The notes beneath the pieces are model-generated. The model had not been told where the DNA came from and ran no database searches. It saw only the letters and a program-made list of their open reading frames with translations. A stretch of 45,901 bases of DNA, taken from assembly GCA_023248215.1 (NCBI GenBank), contig JAHFEW010000029.1, positions 1-45,901 of the forward strand, in the 5' to 3' direction. This document shows, one piece after another, positions 9,503-17,508 of the stretch; position 1 is the first letter of the stretch, and each line of letters begins with the position of its first letter. The translations under genes were made by a program, and so were the position numbers. Source of the stretch: Nitrospira sp. GTDB lineage: Bacteria; Nitrospirota; Nitrospiria; Nitrospirales; Nitrospiraceae.

Positions 9503-9794
9503 AATCGTGGTCCAGGGCGAACACGTGAAGTTTGTCACGGACCTTCTGGATCGGGTCGGCGCCACCGGCTATACGATCATCAACAGTGTGTCCGGCAAAG
9601 GCCACCATGGATTTCATGAGGGGCATTTGCTGTTTAACGACACCAGCAGTCAGGTGATCGTCTTCACGGTGGTGCCGGAAGAGCGGGTCGAGCCGATTCT
9701 GGCGGGTCTGGGTCCGCTCTTCAATAAACATTCAGGCGCGATGTTTGTGACTGACGTGGCAGTCAGCCGTCGTGACCACTTTCTCGCCAAATAA
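9465..9794 (+). CDS. PII-like signalling protein of the dab operon
   Basis: 109-residue protein with the PII/GlnB ferredoxin-like fold pattern: a beta strand KEIKIVVQG, a helix with FVTDLLDRVGATGYTIIN, a T-loop-like stretch SGKGHHGFHEGHLLFND and a C-terminal HSGAMFVTDVAVSR. The canonical uridylylated Tyr51 and the ATP-loop signature of GlnB are not evident, so it is a PII-like protein, as found beside SbtA and Dab bicarbonate transporters, and not a nitrogen-regulatory PII. It probably gates DabAB in response to a nucleotide or bicarbonate; this is inference from context. A strong SD (GGAGGG at 9454-9459) selects the ATG at 9465 although it lies inside the end of dabA; a later in-frame ATG at 9489 is less likely. 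Confidence 0.8.
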   Translation: MISLTLHTMKEIKIVVQGEHVKFVTDLLDRVGATGYTIINSVSGKGHHGFHEGHLLFNDTSSQVIVFTVVPEERVEPILAGLGPLFNKHSGAMFVTDVAVSRRDHFLAK

Positions 9795-9833
9795 GAAGGA
9801 CGGTCGTTTTGTCTACTCGCACCGATTCCTCCC

Positions 9834-9863
9834 TCGACGGTCTGCACCAGGACTGCATATACT
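9834..9863 (+). promoter_or_regulatory. Candidate sigma-70 promoter before the histidine kinase
   Basis: TCGACG (9834-9839, four of six to the -35 consensus) and TATACT (9858-9863, five of six to the -10) separated by 18 bases, ending about 57 bases before the kinase ATG. Suggests the two-component pair is transcribed apart from the dab operon. Confidence 0.35.
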
Positions 9864-9920
9864 GACCGTGCAACGACGAAAAATGTTTCGCCCCTGTACG
9901 TTGCGTAACTGAGTGATGCC

Positions 9921-11885
9921 ATGCGTTCCTCCCGTCGATCACGCCCCAAGCCATCCGCCCAGGCGCAATCGGAAGTCGCCGCCGGGGAAGTCTTGGTCTG
10001 GCTCAGTGACTGCATCCGAGGCGGCCTCTGTTTTGTGTCCCACAGCATCGTGATCTTCGAAAACGCGCAGTTTGGAGAACTGGTCGAAGCGCCACATCCA
10101 GGGTCGGGGCTTCCGCTGCGAACGCGTCTTCTCGATGAGGGAATGGCCTGGCATCACGAACCGCTCGGAGCCCGTGACACAAAGGAATATCGCCTGGCTG
10201 ATCGACAGGGCGATCCGCTCATCTACGAATGCCGATTCAACGTCGTTCCCTATCGCGGCGACACGGGCGTGCTCATGGTGCTGGAAAACGTCACGGAGCG
10301 GACCTTGCTGTCGCAGGAAGCCTCCCAGGTGGCCCGATTTCAGTCGGTCCTGGCGCGCATCGGGACGCTCGCGGTGAGTGGAACCCCGGTCCAAGAGATC
10401 ATGAACGAGGCCGCGCGCCTGACGGCCGAGGCCTTAAACGTGGAGCTCTGTAAAATCCTCATCCCTCGGGAATCGGATGAACATCTGTATCTCGTCGCCG
10501 GTGTCGGCTGGCGCGAGGGTCTCATCGGCACCTTGACGGTGGAGGGAGGCATCCATTCTCAGGCGGGTTTTGCGATCCGCGAACGGCAGTCGGTGGTCGT
10601 GCGGGACTTGCGAACAGAAACGCGCTTCGTGCCCTCGAGGCTCCTATCTGAGCATAGCGGAATCGCCGGCATGAGCGTGCCCATGATGGTGCAGGATCGG
10701 GTGTACGGGGTCATGGGGGCGCACTGCAAGACCGTACGGGATTTTGCACCGAAGGAGTTAGAATTTCTCCACTCGGTCGCCAACTCGGTGGCCACCGTGC
10801 TCGAACGATGGCGGCGAGAGGAAACGCAGCTGCAGCTCTACCACCGGATGTTTGAGCTGGTACAGGACGGCGTCATGTTGACCGATACGCACGGGGCGCT
10901 CCTGGAATGGAATCCGGCGATGGAACGCCTATCGGGCTGGACGCGACACGAGGTCATCGGCCGAACACCGTCCTTGCTGAAATCCGGGAAACATCCGCCT
11001 GAATTCTTCGAGCGCATGTGGCAGACGATCCGGTCCGGTTCGGCCTTCGTCGATCGTGTCGTGAACCGTCGCAAGGACGGCTCCGAGTTTCTGGTGTGGG
11101 AGAGCGTGAGCCCGGTCAAAGATCCAGATGGGACGATCCGCTACTATCTCGCCATCCTGACCGACCTCAGCGAGCGAGAACAAATGCTGGAAGCCCTGCG
11201 TCATACGGAACAGGTGAAACTCGTCGGGCAACTCGCCGGCGGCATCCTCCACGAAGTCCGCAATCCGCTCATCGGACTCGGGAGCCTGGCTACCCATTTG
11301 GCTGATCAGGACACCCTTCCTCAAGACGCGCGCGACCGGTGCCGTTTGATCGCGCGCGAAGCGGCGCGGATCGACGACTTGCTTGAATCTCACCTTGGAC
11401 AGTTGCGGCCACGACCCTTCGAGATCGCTCCCTGTGACCTTCCTGCGCTGCTCGACGATACCCTGACCTTGCTGCACCCGAACTTGTTGAAGCATCGCGT
11501 GGCTGTGAAGAAAAACGTTGCCGCGGATCTTCCATTGGCGGAGGCGTCGCGAGCCCATATTCTCCAGGTCTGTCTGAACATCGTCATGAATGCAATCGAC
11601 GCGATGCCGAACGGCGGCGAATTGGCGATCACCATCAGGCCGGAGACCAGACGAGGCATGGGGCTGCTCCTGACCTTCGCCGATTCCGGGAAGGGCATCT
11701 CCCCCGAAAACCTGCAACGCGTCTACGAACCGTTCTTTACGAATGGAAAAGCCAAGGGTGTCGGTCTTGGGCTGACCATTACCCGCGACATAATCGAACG
11801 GCACGGCGGCCAATTGCTGATTCACAGTCCGCCTGGGAGCGGGGCTGCCGTGGATATCTGGCTTCCACTGAAACGCGAGGGCTAG
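9921..11885 (+). CDS. Cytoplasmic PAS/GAF/PAS sensor histidine kinase
   Basis: 654 residues without a membrane segment. Order: N-terminal PAS-like region (about 25-128), GAF domain (about 140-300), PAS domain with PAC tail (about 305-420, motif LEWNPAMERLSGW), HisKA with phospho-accepting His444 in GGILHEVRNPLIGL, and HATPase_c with the N box (NIVMNAIDAMPNGG), G1 box (FADSGKGIS) and GVGLGLTITRDIIERHGG. All catalytic boxes look intact. It stops one base before the NtrC-type regulator, so the two are an NtrB/NtrC-like pair. The signal is unknown; GAF and PAS domains point to a cytoplasmic small molecule or redox cue. Its position just after the dab operon allows, but does not prove, a role in carbon supply. 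Confidence 0.9.
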   Translation: MRSSRRSRPKPSAQAQSEVAAGEVLVWLSDCIRGGLCFVSHSIVIFENAQFGELVEAPHPGSGLPLRTRLLDEGMAWHHEPLGARDTKEYRLADRQGDPLIYECRFNVVPYRGDTGVLMVLENVTERTLLSQEASQVARFQSVLARIGTLAVSGTPVQEIMNEAARLTAEALNVELCKILIPRESDEHLYLVAGVGWREGLIGTLTVEGGIHSQAGFAIRERQSVVVRDLRTETRFVPSRLLSEHSGIAGMSVPMMVQDRVYGVMGAHCKTVRDFAPKELEFLHSVANSVATVLERWRREETQLQLYHRMFELVQDGVMLTDTHGALLEWNPAMERLSGWTRHEVIGRTPSLLKSGKHPPEFFERMWQTIRSGSAFVDRVVNRRKDGSEFLVWESVSPVKDPDGTIRYYLAILTDLSEREQMLEALRHTEQVKLVGQLAGGILHEVRNPLIGLGSLATHLADQDTLPQDARDRCRLIAREAARIDDLLESHLGQLRPRPFEIAPCDLPALLDDTLTLLHPNLLKHRVAVKKNVAADLPLAEASRAHILQVCLNIVMNAIDAMPNGGELAITIRPETRRGMGLLLTFADSGKGISPENLQRVYEPFFTNGKAKGVGLGLTITRDIIERHGGQLLIHSPPGSGAAVDIWLPLKREG

Positions 11886-11886
11886 C

Positions 11887-13287
11887 GTGGCATGGCAACT
11901 TCTACTGGTCGAGGATGAAGCGTCCGTTCGGGAGGCCTTCGCCCTGCGTCTCACCGGCCAAGGCTACCTCGTCCAAACGGCGGCGTCGGGAGAAGACGCC
12001 TTCACCCTCCTTCGCTCCTTCGAGCCGGATATCCTGGTGTTAGATCTCGTCATGCCGAACCTCTCGGGCCTGGATGTCCTGGCCCGAGTGAAACAAACCA
12101 CACCAGAGCTTCTCGTAATCGTACTGACCGCCAGAGGTACGGTAAAGGACGCCGTGGAAGCGATGCGGCTCGGGGCCTTCGATTTCGTCGCCAAGTCCAT
12201 CGACATGGACGATCTCCACCATACCCTGAACCGCGCGACGGATCTGCTCACACTGCGCCGGCAGGTCCAGCTGCACAGCGGTCAGGATGCGAAACGCTAT
12301 GCGATCGATCGCCTCATCGCGAACAGTCCTGCCATGCAGACGTTCATGCAGCAGGTTCGAGAACTGGTCAAGAGCGATCGCGTGACGGTCCTGCTCCAAG
12401 GCGAGACCGGGACGGGTAAGCAGTACATGGGGCGCGTGATCCATTTCAACAGTCCCCGGGCAGACAGGCCCTGCATGGAAGTGGATTGCCCCTCCATCCC
12501 GCGCGAATTGTTCGAGAGCGAATTGTTCGGCCATGAGAAAGGGTCGTTTACGGGGGCTGCAGGGCGGAAATGCGGGCTGATCGAACTGGCCGAAGGTGGG
12601 ACCGTCTTTTTCGACGAGATCGGCGACTTGCCGCTCCCTCTTCAGGCGAAGCTCTTACGGGTGCTCGAAGAACGGACGTTGCGTCGCGTCGGAGGATCGG
12701 CCACCATTCCTGTGGACGTCCGATTCATGGCTGCGACCAATCGCGATCTCAAGGAGGCGGTCACGAAGGGCGAGTTTCGCGAAGACCTCTACTATCGGCT
12801 CAACGTGGTAACTCTCACCGTCCCGCCGCTCCGCGAACGAGGCGACGAGATCATTCCCCTCGCCGAACAATTTCTCATTCGTTCTGCGGTTGCGCTCAAG
12901 AAACCGGTGCGTACGTTGGGTGAGAGCGCAATGAACCTCTTGCGCCAGTACCACTTCCCCGGCAATATCCGTGAGTTGAGCAATCTCATGGAACGGGCCG
13001 TCCTGTTCTGCCAAGGCCCAACCCTCGAAGCCGCCAACTTCCCTTCCGATGTCCATGGTGGGAACCGGCCATCGGCCACAGCCTCACCACAACATCCGAT
13101 TCCTGCACCAGATGGGTCCGATCCCACCGCCGTCCAGATCTCCTTCCGAGTCGGAGAACAATCGCTGAACGACCTCGATGATCGGATCATTGCCGAGGTG
13201 CTGTGGCGGTCAGACGGCAATAAGACCCTGGCCGCCAAACATCTCGGCATCACGCGCTGGATGCTCGACAGACGGCGCAAGTCTTAA
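11887..13287 (+). CDS. NtrC-family sigma-54-dependent response regulator
   Basis: 466 residues: receiver domain (phospho-acceptor D53, K103), AAA+ domain (Walker A GETGTGKQ at 172-179, sigma-54 contact loop GSFTGA at 219-224, Walker B FFDEIG at 241-246, arginine-finger region [10 protein letters not shown]) and a short C-terminal Fis-type helix-turn-helix ([19 protein letters not shown]). Starts at GTG 11887, one base after the kinase stop. Two departures from the family: Walker A has Gln after the lysine where Glu is usual, and GAFTGA is GSFTGA. The second is a known natural variant; the first is unusual. No convincing -24/-12 promoter was found in the window, so its target genes are unknown. 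Confidence 0.92.
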   Translation: MAWQLLLVEDEASVREAFALRLTGQGYLVQTAASGEDAFTLLRSFEPDILVLDLVMPNLSGLDVLARVKQTTPELLVIVLTARGTVKDAVEAMRLGAFDFVAKSIDMDDLHHTLNRATDLLTLRRQVQLHSGQDAKRYAIDRLIANSPAMQTFMQQVRELVKSDRVTVLLQGETGTGKQYMGRVIHFNSPRADRPCMEVDCPSIPRELFESELFGHEKGSFTGAAGRKCGLIELAEGGTVFFDEIGDLPLPLQAKLLRVLEERTLRRVGGSATIPVDVRFMAATNRDLKEAVTKGEFREDLYYRLNVVTLTVPPLRERGDEIIPLAEQFLIRSAVALKKPVRTLGESAMNLLRQYHFPGNIRELSNLMERAVLFCQGPTLEAANFPSDVHGGNRPSATASPQHPIPAPDGSDPTAVQISFRVGEQSLNDLDDRIIAEVLWRSDGNKTLAAKHLGITRWMLDRRRKS

Positions 13288-13374
13288 TCCTCCACAGGCG
13301 CCGTCCTCTTCTCTCCTGTCTGGCGTCCCAGCCCTTGCTCCCTGCCGCGCTCCAGTCATCTGCGCTGCAACTCT

Positions 13375-13418
13375 GTGTGCGGTCTCGCACGATCGCTGTG
13401 CGCACCGTGCAGGCACAC
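13375..13418 (+). ncRNA. Nested inverted repeats, candidate RNA hairpin
   Basis: Three nested arm pairs can be read: GTGTGC (13375-13380) with GCACAC (13413-13418), GGT with ACC, and GCAC with GTGC around a seven-base loop. The 3' side carries a few unpaired bases. Only structural evidence; strand and function are unproven. Confidence 0.25.
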
Positions 13419-13471
13419 ACGCTTTTCGCCGGGAGCACACGACATAGTGCCCCCGCTCCGTTCAGTGCGTG

Positions 13472-13501
13472 GGAGGCCCACGGCCAGATTGGTGGGTCTC
13501 C
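13472..13501 (+). ncRNA. Ten-base-pair hairpin in the same intergenic region
   Basis: GGAGGCCCAC (13472-13481) pairs with GTGGGTCTCC (13492-13501) over a ten-base loop, nine Watson-Crick pairs and one G-U. No T-run follows, so it is not a standard terminator. It lies about 100 bases before the 34-codon ORF and could be part of its leader. Confidence 0.3.
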
Positions 13502-13599
13502 ACGCGGAGTTGCGCCGCTCTCTGCATGGGGAACATCGCGCAGAAGTGTGGAACTCTATTTGCACTGTCTTCAGGAGACAACCACGGAGAGAGTGCCCC

Positions 13600-13704
13600 A
13601 TGAAGACTGTGTCCTTGCTTATGGCCCTGCTTCTGACAGGTGTGCCAGCCTGGGCGGCGACGGCCCGAGCCGTTCCCGCGACACGTTCAACGTCGGCTGA
13701 ATAG
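13600..13704 (+). CDS. 34-residue putative exported peptide
   Basis: Short ORF starting at the ATG at 13600 with a purine-rich GGAGAGAG stretch about eight bases upstream. The product is almost entirely a signal peptide: MKTVSLLMALLLTGVPAWA with a good AWA cleavage motif, then about 15 polar residues. Either a genuine tiny secreted or periplasmic peptide or the 5' stump of a lost exported protein; decay in the neighbouring larB favours the stump. Confidence 0.35.
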   Translation: MKTVSLLMALLLTGVPAWAATARAVPATRSTSAE

Positions 13705-13772
13705 ACGGTTCCTGAGCATGTGATTTTTGTTTGTGTTGGGGTCAAAGAAACCGTGCTCGTAATGGCGATGAC

Positions 13773-14363
13773 ATGTCGCGGGGCGGGCTACGATCGGCTC
13801 GGCAAGGGTTACCGTTCGTCGTCTTCTGTGACGGCAAAACCCAACAGGAGATCGTGAGGCGCGCGCGCAAGCTGCTGGCCCGGCATCGGCATCTATTGGT
13901 GCCTCGGGTTTCACCCGAGGTCGCGCGCGCCCTGCTGCCATTGGATCGCCGCGCCGCGTATCACGAGTTGGCCAGAGCCGTCACGGCTCATGATCCAAAG
14001 CGAAGGCTGAAGGGTGATGTACTGATCGTGACGGCGGGAACAGCCGATATCTCCGTGGCGGAAGAGGCACGGGTCATCGCCGAAGTGCTGGGGGATCGGG
14101 CGGAGGCGGTCTATGACGTCGGCGTGACCGGCCTGCATCGAGTCCTCACCCATCATAGCAGGCTCTTGCAGGCCCGTGTCGTGGTGGTGGTCGCCGGCAT
14201 GGATGAGGTGCTGCCCAGCGTGGTCGGCGGATTCGTCGACTGTCCGGTGATCGCCGTCCCCACGAGCATCGGCTACAGCCCAACTTTGGCGGCATGGGGG
14301 TGGTGAGCATCAACAACGGATTCAGCGCCGGATGTCTGGCGCACCGCATCAATATGGTAGCCA
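13773..14363 (+). pseudogene. larB: larB remnant (AIR-carboxylase-like, nickel-pincer cofactor biosynthesis)
   Basis: LarB carboxylates nicotinic acid adenine dinucleotide in making the nickel-pincer cofactor of lactate racemase-type enzymes. Conserved LarB segments are visible (VVFCDGKTQQEIVRRARKL, YDVGVTGLHRVL, VVVVAGMDEVLPSVVGG, VIAVPTSIGY), but the roughly 60-residue N-terminal part is absent, and after SIGY the frame is broken: the original frame stops at 14304-14306, while FGGMGVVSINNGFSAGCLA continues in another frame from about 14282. About 15 residues normally lying between the glycine pair and the VVxIxNGF motif are also missing. No larC or larE is nearby. Non-functional as LarB. 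Confidence 0.75.
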
Positions 14364-14458
14364 ATGAATCGGGAAGTCTGTTGCAGCCTCTGTCGCAGGC
14401 ACGGCACGCTCTCATCCGGACCGCAAGGACACGAGTCGGAACAGAGAAGGAGTTTACT

Positions 14459-14857
14459 ATGGCGAGCCGATCCTCAAGACGTAAGCGGCGCATTCTGATC
14501 GTCGACGATGACCCCGATATTCGGGAATCTATGTGCGACGCGATTGCCTCGTGGCATTGTGTGCCACTCGGGGCGTCGTCGGGCTCGGAAGCCCTGGACA
14601 TCCTCGATCACCGGCATGTGGATGTGGTGTTGTGTGATGTGGTGATGCCGGGGATGGATGGAGCGGACACCTTGCGCGAAATCAGGCACCGGGTGCCCGC
14701 TCTCCCGGTCATCATGATGAGCGCGATGATGACGCCCGATCTCAGGCGGCATTTGTGTGACATTGGTGCGCAGTCCTGCCTGGCTAAACCGATGGATCGG
14801 AAGGACCTCGCGTTGATTCTGTTTCCGTGGTGCTTTCCCGCCACGCCGGAATCGTGA
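14459..14857 (+). CDS. Single-domain response regulator
   Basis: 132 residues consisting of a basic N-terminal stretch (SRSSRRKRR) and one receiver domain: acidic pair in ILIVDDDPD, phospho-acceptor Asp in VVLCDVVMPGMDG, Ser in MMSAMM and Lys in CLAKPMD. No output domain. AAGGAG at 14447-14452 with a seven-base spacer fixes the ATG at 14459. The frame is open upstream through the larB remnant (from 14294), so a read-through or fused product is possible, but the strong SD argues for a separate protein. The partner kinase is not obvious; the kinase at 9921 is the nearest on this strand. Confidence 0.85.
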   Translation: MASRSSRRKRRILIVDDDPDIRESMCDAIASWHCVPLGASSGSEALDILDHRHVDVVLCDVVMPGMDGADTLREIRHRVPALPVIMMSAMMTPDLRRHLCDIGAQSCLAKPMDRKDLALILFPWCFPATPES

Positions 14858-15303
14858 CGAGGCACTGACGGCTCACCGTTGTCGTACATGCGCGATGGCT
14901 GGAATCGAGGGCGAGCGGACTCGTTTTGCCTATTAGCTCTGGTCCTTTGGATTGTGCTTCTGGTTGTCGATAGCGAGACCGCCGGCAAAGCAGTCTTCCC
15001 CCACTCCCCAACCCCGCACAACCTTCCCGTCGGACCAAGCACTACTGGATCTGGCATCCGAGCATCGACGCACAGGTCAGGTGCAGCCCGTGTGTCGATG
15101 CACGAGGGGTTCGCCACGTTGAGAAACGCGCGTCTTCGCCAGGATCTCCGAGTCGCAACTTTCCTTGAATTTGCTGGGACATTTCGATTGTCCGTGCGCA
15201 GCGTAGTCTTCAAACCGTCTGGAACCTGACTTGCAAATAGAAATGGCGAGTTGAGGGAGCGGATGGTCCGATCCCCCTTGCTGCTTAAGGGAGGTTGTTC
15301 ACT
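14858..15303. other. Intergenic region upstream of isocitrate dehydrogenase
   Basis: 446 bases. An open frame at 14879-15229 begins with a hydrophobic stretch but has no SD and reads as random afterwards, so it is not called. The main feature is the long inverted repeat at 15062-15101. The end carries the SD for the next gene (AGGGAGG, 15288-15294). Confidence 0.5.
15062..15101 (+). promoter_or_regulatory. Long inverted repeat (12-base arms)
   Basis: GCATCGACGCAC (15062-15073) and GTGTGTCGATGC (15090-15101) pair over 12 positions with one G-U, around a 16-base spacer. No T-run follows. It lies about 200 bases upstream of the isocitrate dehydrogenase gene and 200 after the response regulator, so it may be a terminator-like structure, an operator or part of a leader RNA. 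Confidence 0.4.
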
Positions 15304-16320
15304 ATGGGTACACAACATGTCGTCACGATGCTTCCCGGGGAAGGCACCGGTCCGGAGATCTGCGAAGCGGTGCGGATGGTCATCGATGCAAGCGGTGTCG
15401 ATATCAAATGGGAGTACGAAGAAATCGGACTGGACTGTCTGGAGAAGCACGGCACGTTGCTGCCGGACAAGACGATCCAAACCATCGCCAGAAATAAGAT
15501 CGCGTTGAAAGGACCCACGACTACGCCGATCGGGACCGGTCACAAGAGCGCGAACGTGACACTGCGGAAGGTGTTCGATCTCTATGCGAATGTGCGGCCG
15601 GCGAAGTTGATTCCGGTGCTCAAGCGGCCCTGGGACAAGATCGATATCCTGAACTTTCGGGAGAACACCGAAGACTGCTACGCCGCCATCGAACACATGG
15701 TGTCCGATGAAGTGGCGCAATGTTTGAAAGTCATCACCTGGCCAGGCTCCTACCGTATCGCCGAGTTTGCCTTCAAGTGGGCAAGAGCCAATGGGCGCAA
15801 GAAGATCTACTGCGTCCATAAGGCCAACATCATGAAGATGACCGACGGACTCTTTCTCGACGCCTTCAGAGAGGTCGCCAAGAAATATCCGGAGTTCGAG
15901 ACCGGCGACATCATCGTGGACAATTGCTGCATGCAGCTCGTGAGAAATCCGGCGCAGTTCGATTGCTTGGTGCTCCCGAATCTGTACGGCGACATTCTGA
16001 CAGACCTCTGCGCCGGTCTCGTGGGAGGTCTCGGGTTCGCACCGGGCGCCAATATGGGCGACAACTGCGCGATCTTTGAAGCCGTGCACGGATCTGCGCC
16101 GAAGTATGCGGGGATGAAGAAGGTCAATCCCTCGGCCGTGCTGGTCTCCGGCATCATGATGCTACGGTGGTTGCACGAAACGGCAGCAGCGGATCGGATC
16201 GAAAAGGCCATGTTCGCCGTACTCGACGAGCGGAAGCATGTGACGTACGACGTCGGCGGGACGGCAACAACGGACGAATATGCGCAAGCCATCGTGGACA
16301 AAATGCAGGCGAAGGCCTGA
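15304..16320 (+). CDS. icd: Isocitrate dehydrogenase, catalytic subunit (Thermus-type, without C-terminal domain)
   Basis: 338-residue beta-decarboxylating dehydrogenase that interconverts isocitrate and 2-oxoglutarate in the (reductive or oxidative) TCA cycle. Visible: GEGTGPEI near the start, substrate-binding LRKVFDLYANVRPAK, the FRENTEDCYAAIEH loop (the Tyr helix), KANIMKMTDGLF with the catalytic lysine, VDNCCMQLVRNP, and GSAPKYAGMKKVNP. The adenosine-binding region after VTYDVGG does not decide cleanly between NAD and NADP. ATG 15304 is selected by AGGGAGG nine bases upstream. The protein ends just where the Thermus thermophilus enzyme continues into an extra C-terminal domain; that domain appears as the next gene, 38 bases on. 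Confidence 0.92.
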   Translation: MGTQHVVTMLPGEGTGPEICEAVRMVIDASGVDIKWEYEEIGLDCLEKHGTLLPDKTIQTIARNKIALKGPTTTPIGTGHKSANVTLRKVFDLYANVRPAKLIPVLKRPWDKIDILNFRENTEDCYAAIEHMVSDEVAQCLKVITWPGSYRIAEFAFKWARANGRKKIYCVHKANIMKMTDGLFLDAFREVAKKYPEFETGDIIVDNCCMQLVRNPAQFDCLVLPNLYGDILTDLCAGLVGGLGFAPGANMGDNCAIFEAVHGSAPKYAGMKKVNPSAVLVSGIMMLRWLHETAAADRIEKAMFAVLDERKHVTYDVGGTATTDEYAQAIVDKMQAKA

Positions 16321-16358
16321 GCTCAAGACTACTGGCTGAAAGGAAAAGGAGAACAGCA

Positions 16359-16709
16359 ATGCCAACACTCACTGAAATTGCCAAAGCGACGAAGAAGAAG
16401 CGCGAGATCAAATTGGTCGGGATTGACATGTACCTCATCACCGAGAAGGGGATCCCGAAGTTCGACGAGATCGGGCCGTTCAAGTGCGAGTTCATCTCGA
16501 ACCGCGGCACGAAGGTGTGGCCGGGGTTCGTGAGCCCTGATCTGCTCATGGTGAATTGGTACCGTTGCCGGTTTATGGCGACGAAAGACGTGCAAGACGC
16601 CGACGTCAATACCTTTCTGGATGCTTTGACCAAGAAGGGTTGGTGGTGGTCTGCCGCCCAGAAGTTGTGGACCTACGATGGCGAAGCAGGATTCAGCAAG
16701 GCGTACTAG
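16359..16709 (+). CDS. Stand-alone homologue of the Thermus-type isocitrate dehydrogenase C-terminal domain
   Basis: 116-residue protein, ATG with AAAAGGAG about eight bases upstream, in an operon with the preceding isocitrate dehydrogenase. From memory of the Thermus thermophilus enzyme, whose roughly 140-residue C-terminal extension follows the catalytic domain, several segments match in the same order: a VxGxD strand near the start, ISNRGTxVxP in the middle, then YRCRF, then a Trp-containing helix and finally DGExGFxKA at the end. This indicates that the enzyme is split in this genome and that the protein is a partner or regulatory subunit of the dehydrogenase. Without that match it would be a hypothetical protein. 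Role inferred, not shown. Confidence 0.7.
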   Translation: MPTLTEIAKATKKKREIKLVGIDMYLITEKGIPKFDEIGPFKCEFISNRGTKVWPGFVSPDLLMVNWYRCRFMATKDVQDADVNTFLDALTKKGWWWSAAQKLWTYDGEAGFSKAY

Positions 16710-16880
16710 CGCCACACGCGCCTGTCGTCTCCAATGGCGACCTCATGCGCTGTCCAGTGTTCGAATATGAACTGGCGAGAGTGATGCGTGCCTTGGGAAT
16801 TGCGAGGCACGTATCGACTCCCATCTGACCAGGCTGATCATCAAAGGGGGTCGCTGATTCCAGTACAAGGAGAATCATCC

Positions 16881-17084
16881 ATGACGGACCCACACTGTGA
16901 CGTAGTACCGACACCAGAGTCCCTCGAACGCGCTGAAGCAGCCGTGGAAAGGAACCTCGTCGGTGTGCTGCCTTCTGAGCACGGTGAGACCAGCGATTCC
17001 CTCCCTGAGTCGATCGAGGAATTCCTCCGGGACCGTTTCAACACGAAACTCGAAGATCCTCACACTGGCCGCAGGATTCGTTGA
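16881..17084 (+). CDS. Small acidic hypothetical protein
   Basis: 67 residues, starting at the ATG at 16881 preceded by AAGGAG at a good distance. Hydrophilic and acidic, with one predicted helix (ESLERAEAAVERNLVG) and a second (PESIEEFLRDRFNTK); no cysteine pair, signal peptide or membrane segment. The next gene begins 19 bases later, so the two are probably co-transcribed. Function not recognised. Confidence 0.55.
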   Translation: MTDPHCDVVPTPESLERAEAAVERNLVGVLPSEHGETSDSLPESIEEFLRDRFNTKLEDPHTGRRIR

Positions 17085-17103
17085 ACGATCTCTGGGGGTG
17101 CCC

Positions 17104-17508
17104 ATGACACACACGGCTCGGAACAAGGCTGATGTCGAATATGCGGTTATGTTGGCAGTGCTGAACTTCCAACAGGAATTCATGCAATCCAACTATTCTC
17201 ACGTCCAGGTTCGGCTTCGTGAAAAGCTGCTCGAGGTGGACCTGACCAGAGCTGCCCCGATTCCCGCGGAAGAACGGCTCGCTCAATCTCAGGAGGGGCG
17301 TGCTCAACTCAGGCAGATGAATCAGGCGCTGTTCATGGGGGGACGCGATATGCTAAAGAAGGAACTCGAAGAGATCCTTGGCGGAGCAATCTATGAGATG
17401 AGCACCGACCTAGATCCATTGTCTGGGAAGAAGACGATGGTCATCAGGTTCGATGTGGTCTACAACTCAAGACCTCATCTGACCGACCGTAGGACCTCAT
17501 CGAGTTAA
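17104..17508 (+). CDS. DUF2294 (MpsC-like) family protein
   Basis: 134-residue soluble protein resembling the DUF2294 domain: a helix with FQQEFMQSNYSHVQVRLREKLLEVDL, a helix RQMNQALFMGGRDMLKKELEEILGGAIYEMSTDLDP and a final strand KKTMVIRFDVVY, which matches the pattern of an N-terminal strand-helix unit followed by a helix that ends in a D-x-D-P-like turn. Family members occur alone in many bacteria; the name MpsC comes from a Staphylococcus locus linked to membrane potential and does not establish function here. ATG 17104 has GGGGGTG just upstream. Confidence 0.6.
   Translation: MTHTARNKADVEYAVMLAVLNFQQEFMQSNYSHVQVRLREKLLEVDLTRAAPIPAEERLAQSQEGRAQLRQMNQALFMGGRDMLKKELEEILGGAIYEMSTDLDPLSGKKTMVIRFDVVYNSRPHLTDRRTSSS

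Larger units (their letters stand above)
13288..13599. other. Structured intergenic region, no recognised gene
   Basis: 312 bases after the regulator gene. Open frames here lack protein character. Two inverted-repeat structures (13375-13418 and 13472-13501) make this a candidate location for a small RNA or a long structured leader of the following small ORF. Confidence 0.5.

Noticed and set aside
13320-13340. Sigma-54 promoter (TGGC...TTGC) after the NtrC-type gene
   Set aside because: The GG and GC elements are 13 bases apart, where 10 are required.
14879-15229. Possible small membrane protein
   Set aside because: A short hydrophobic start is followed by random sequence, there is no SD, and a long inverted repeat lies inside it.
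14608-16089. 493-codon frame on the minus strand
   Set aside because: It spans antisense to the response regulator, an intergenic gap and the isocitrate dehydrogenase gene; no SD or recognisable domain.
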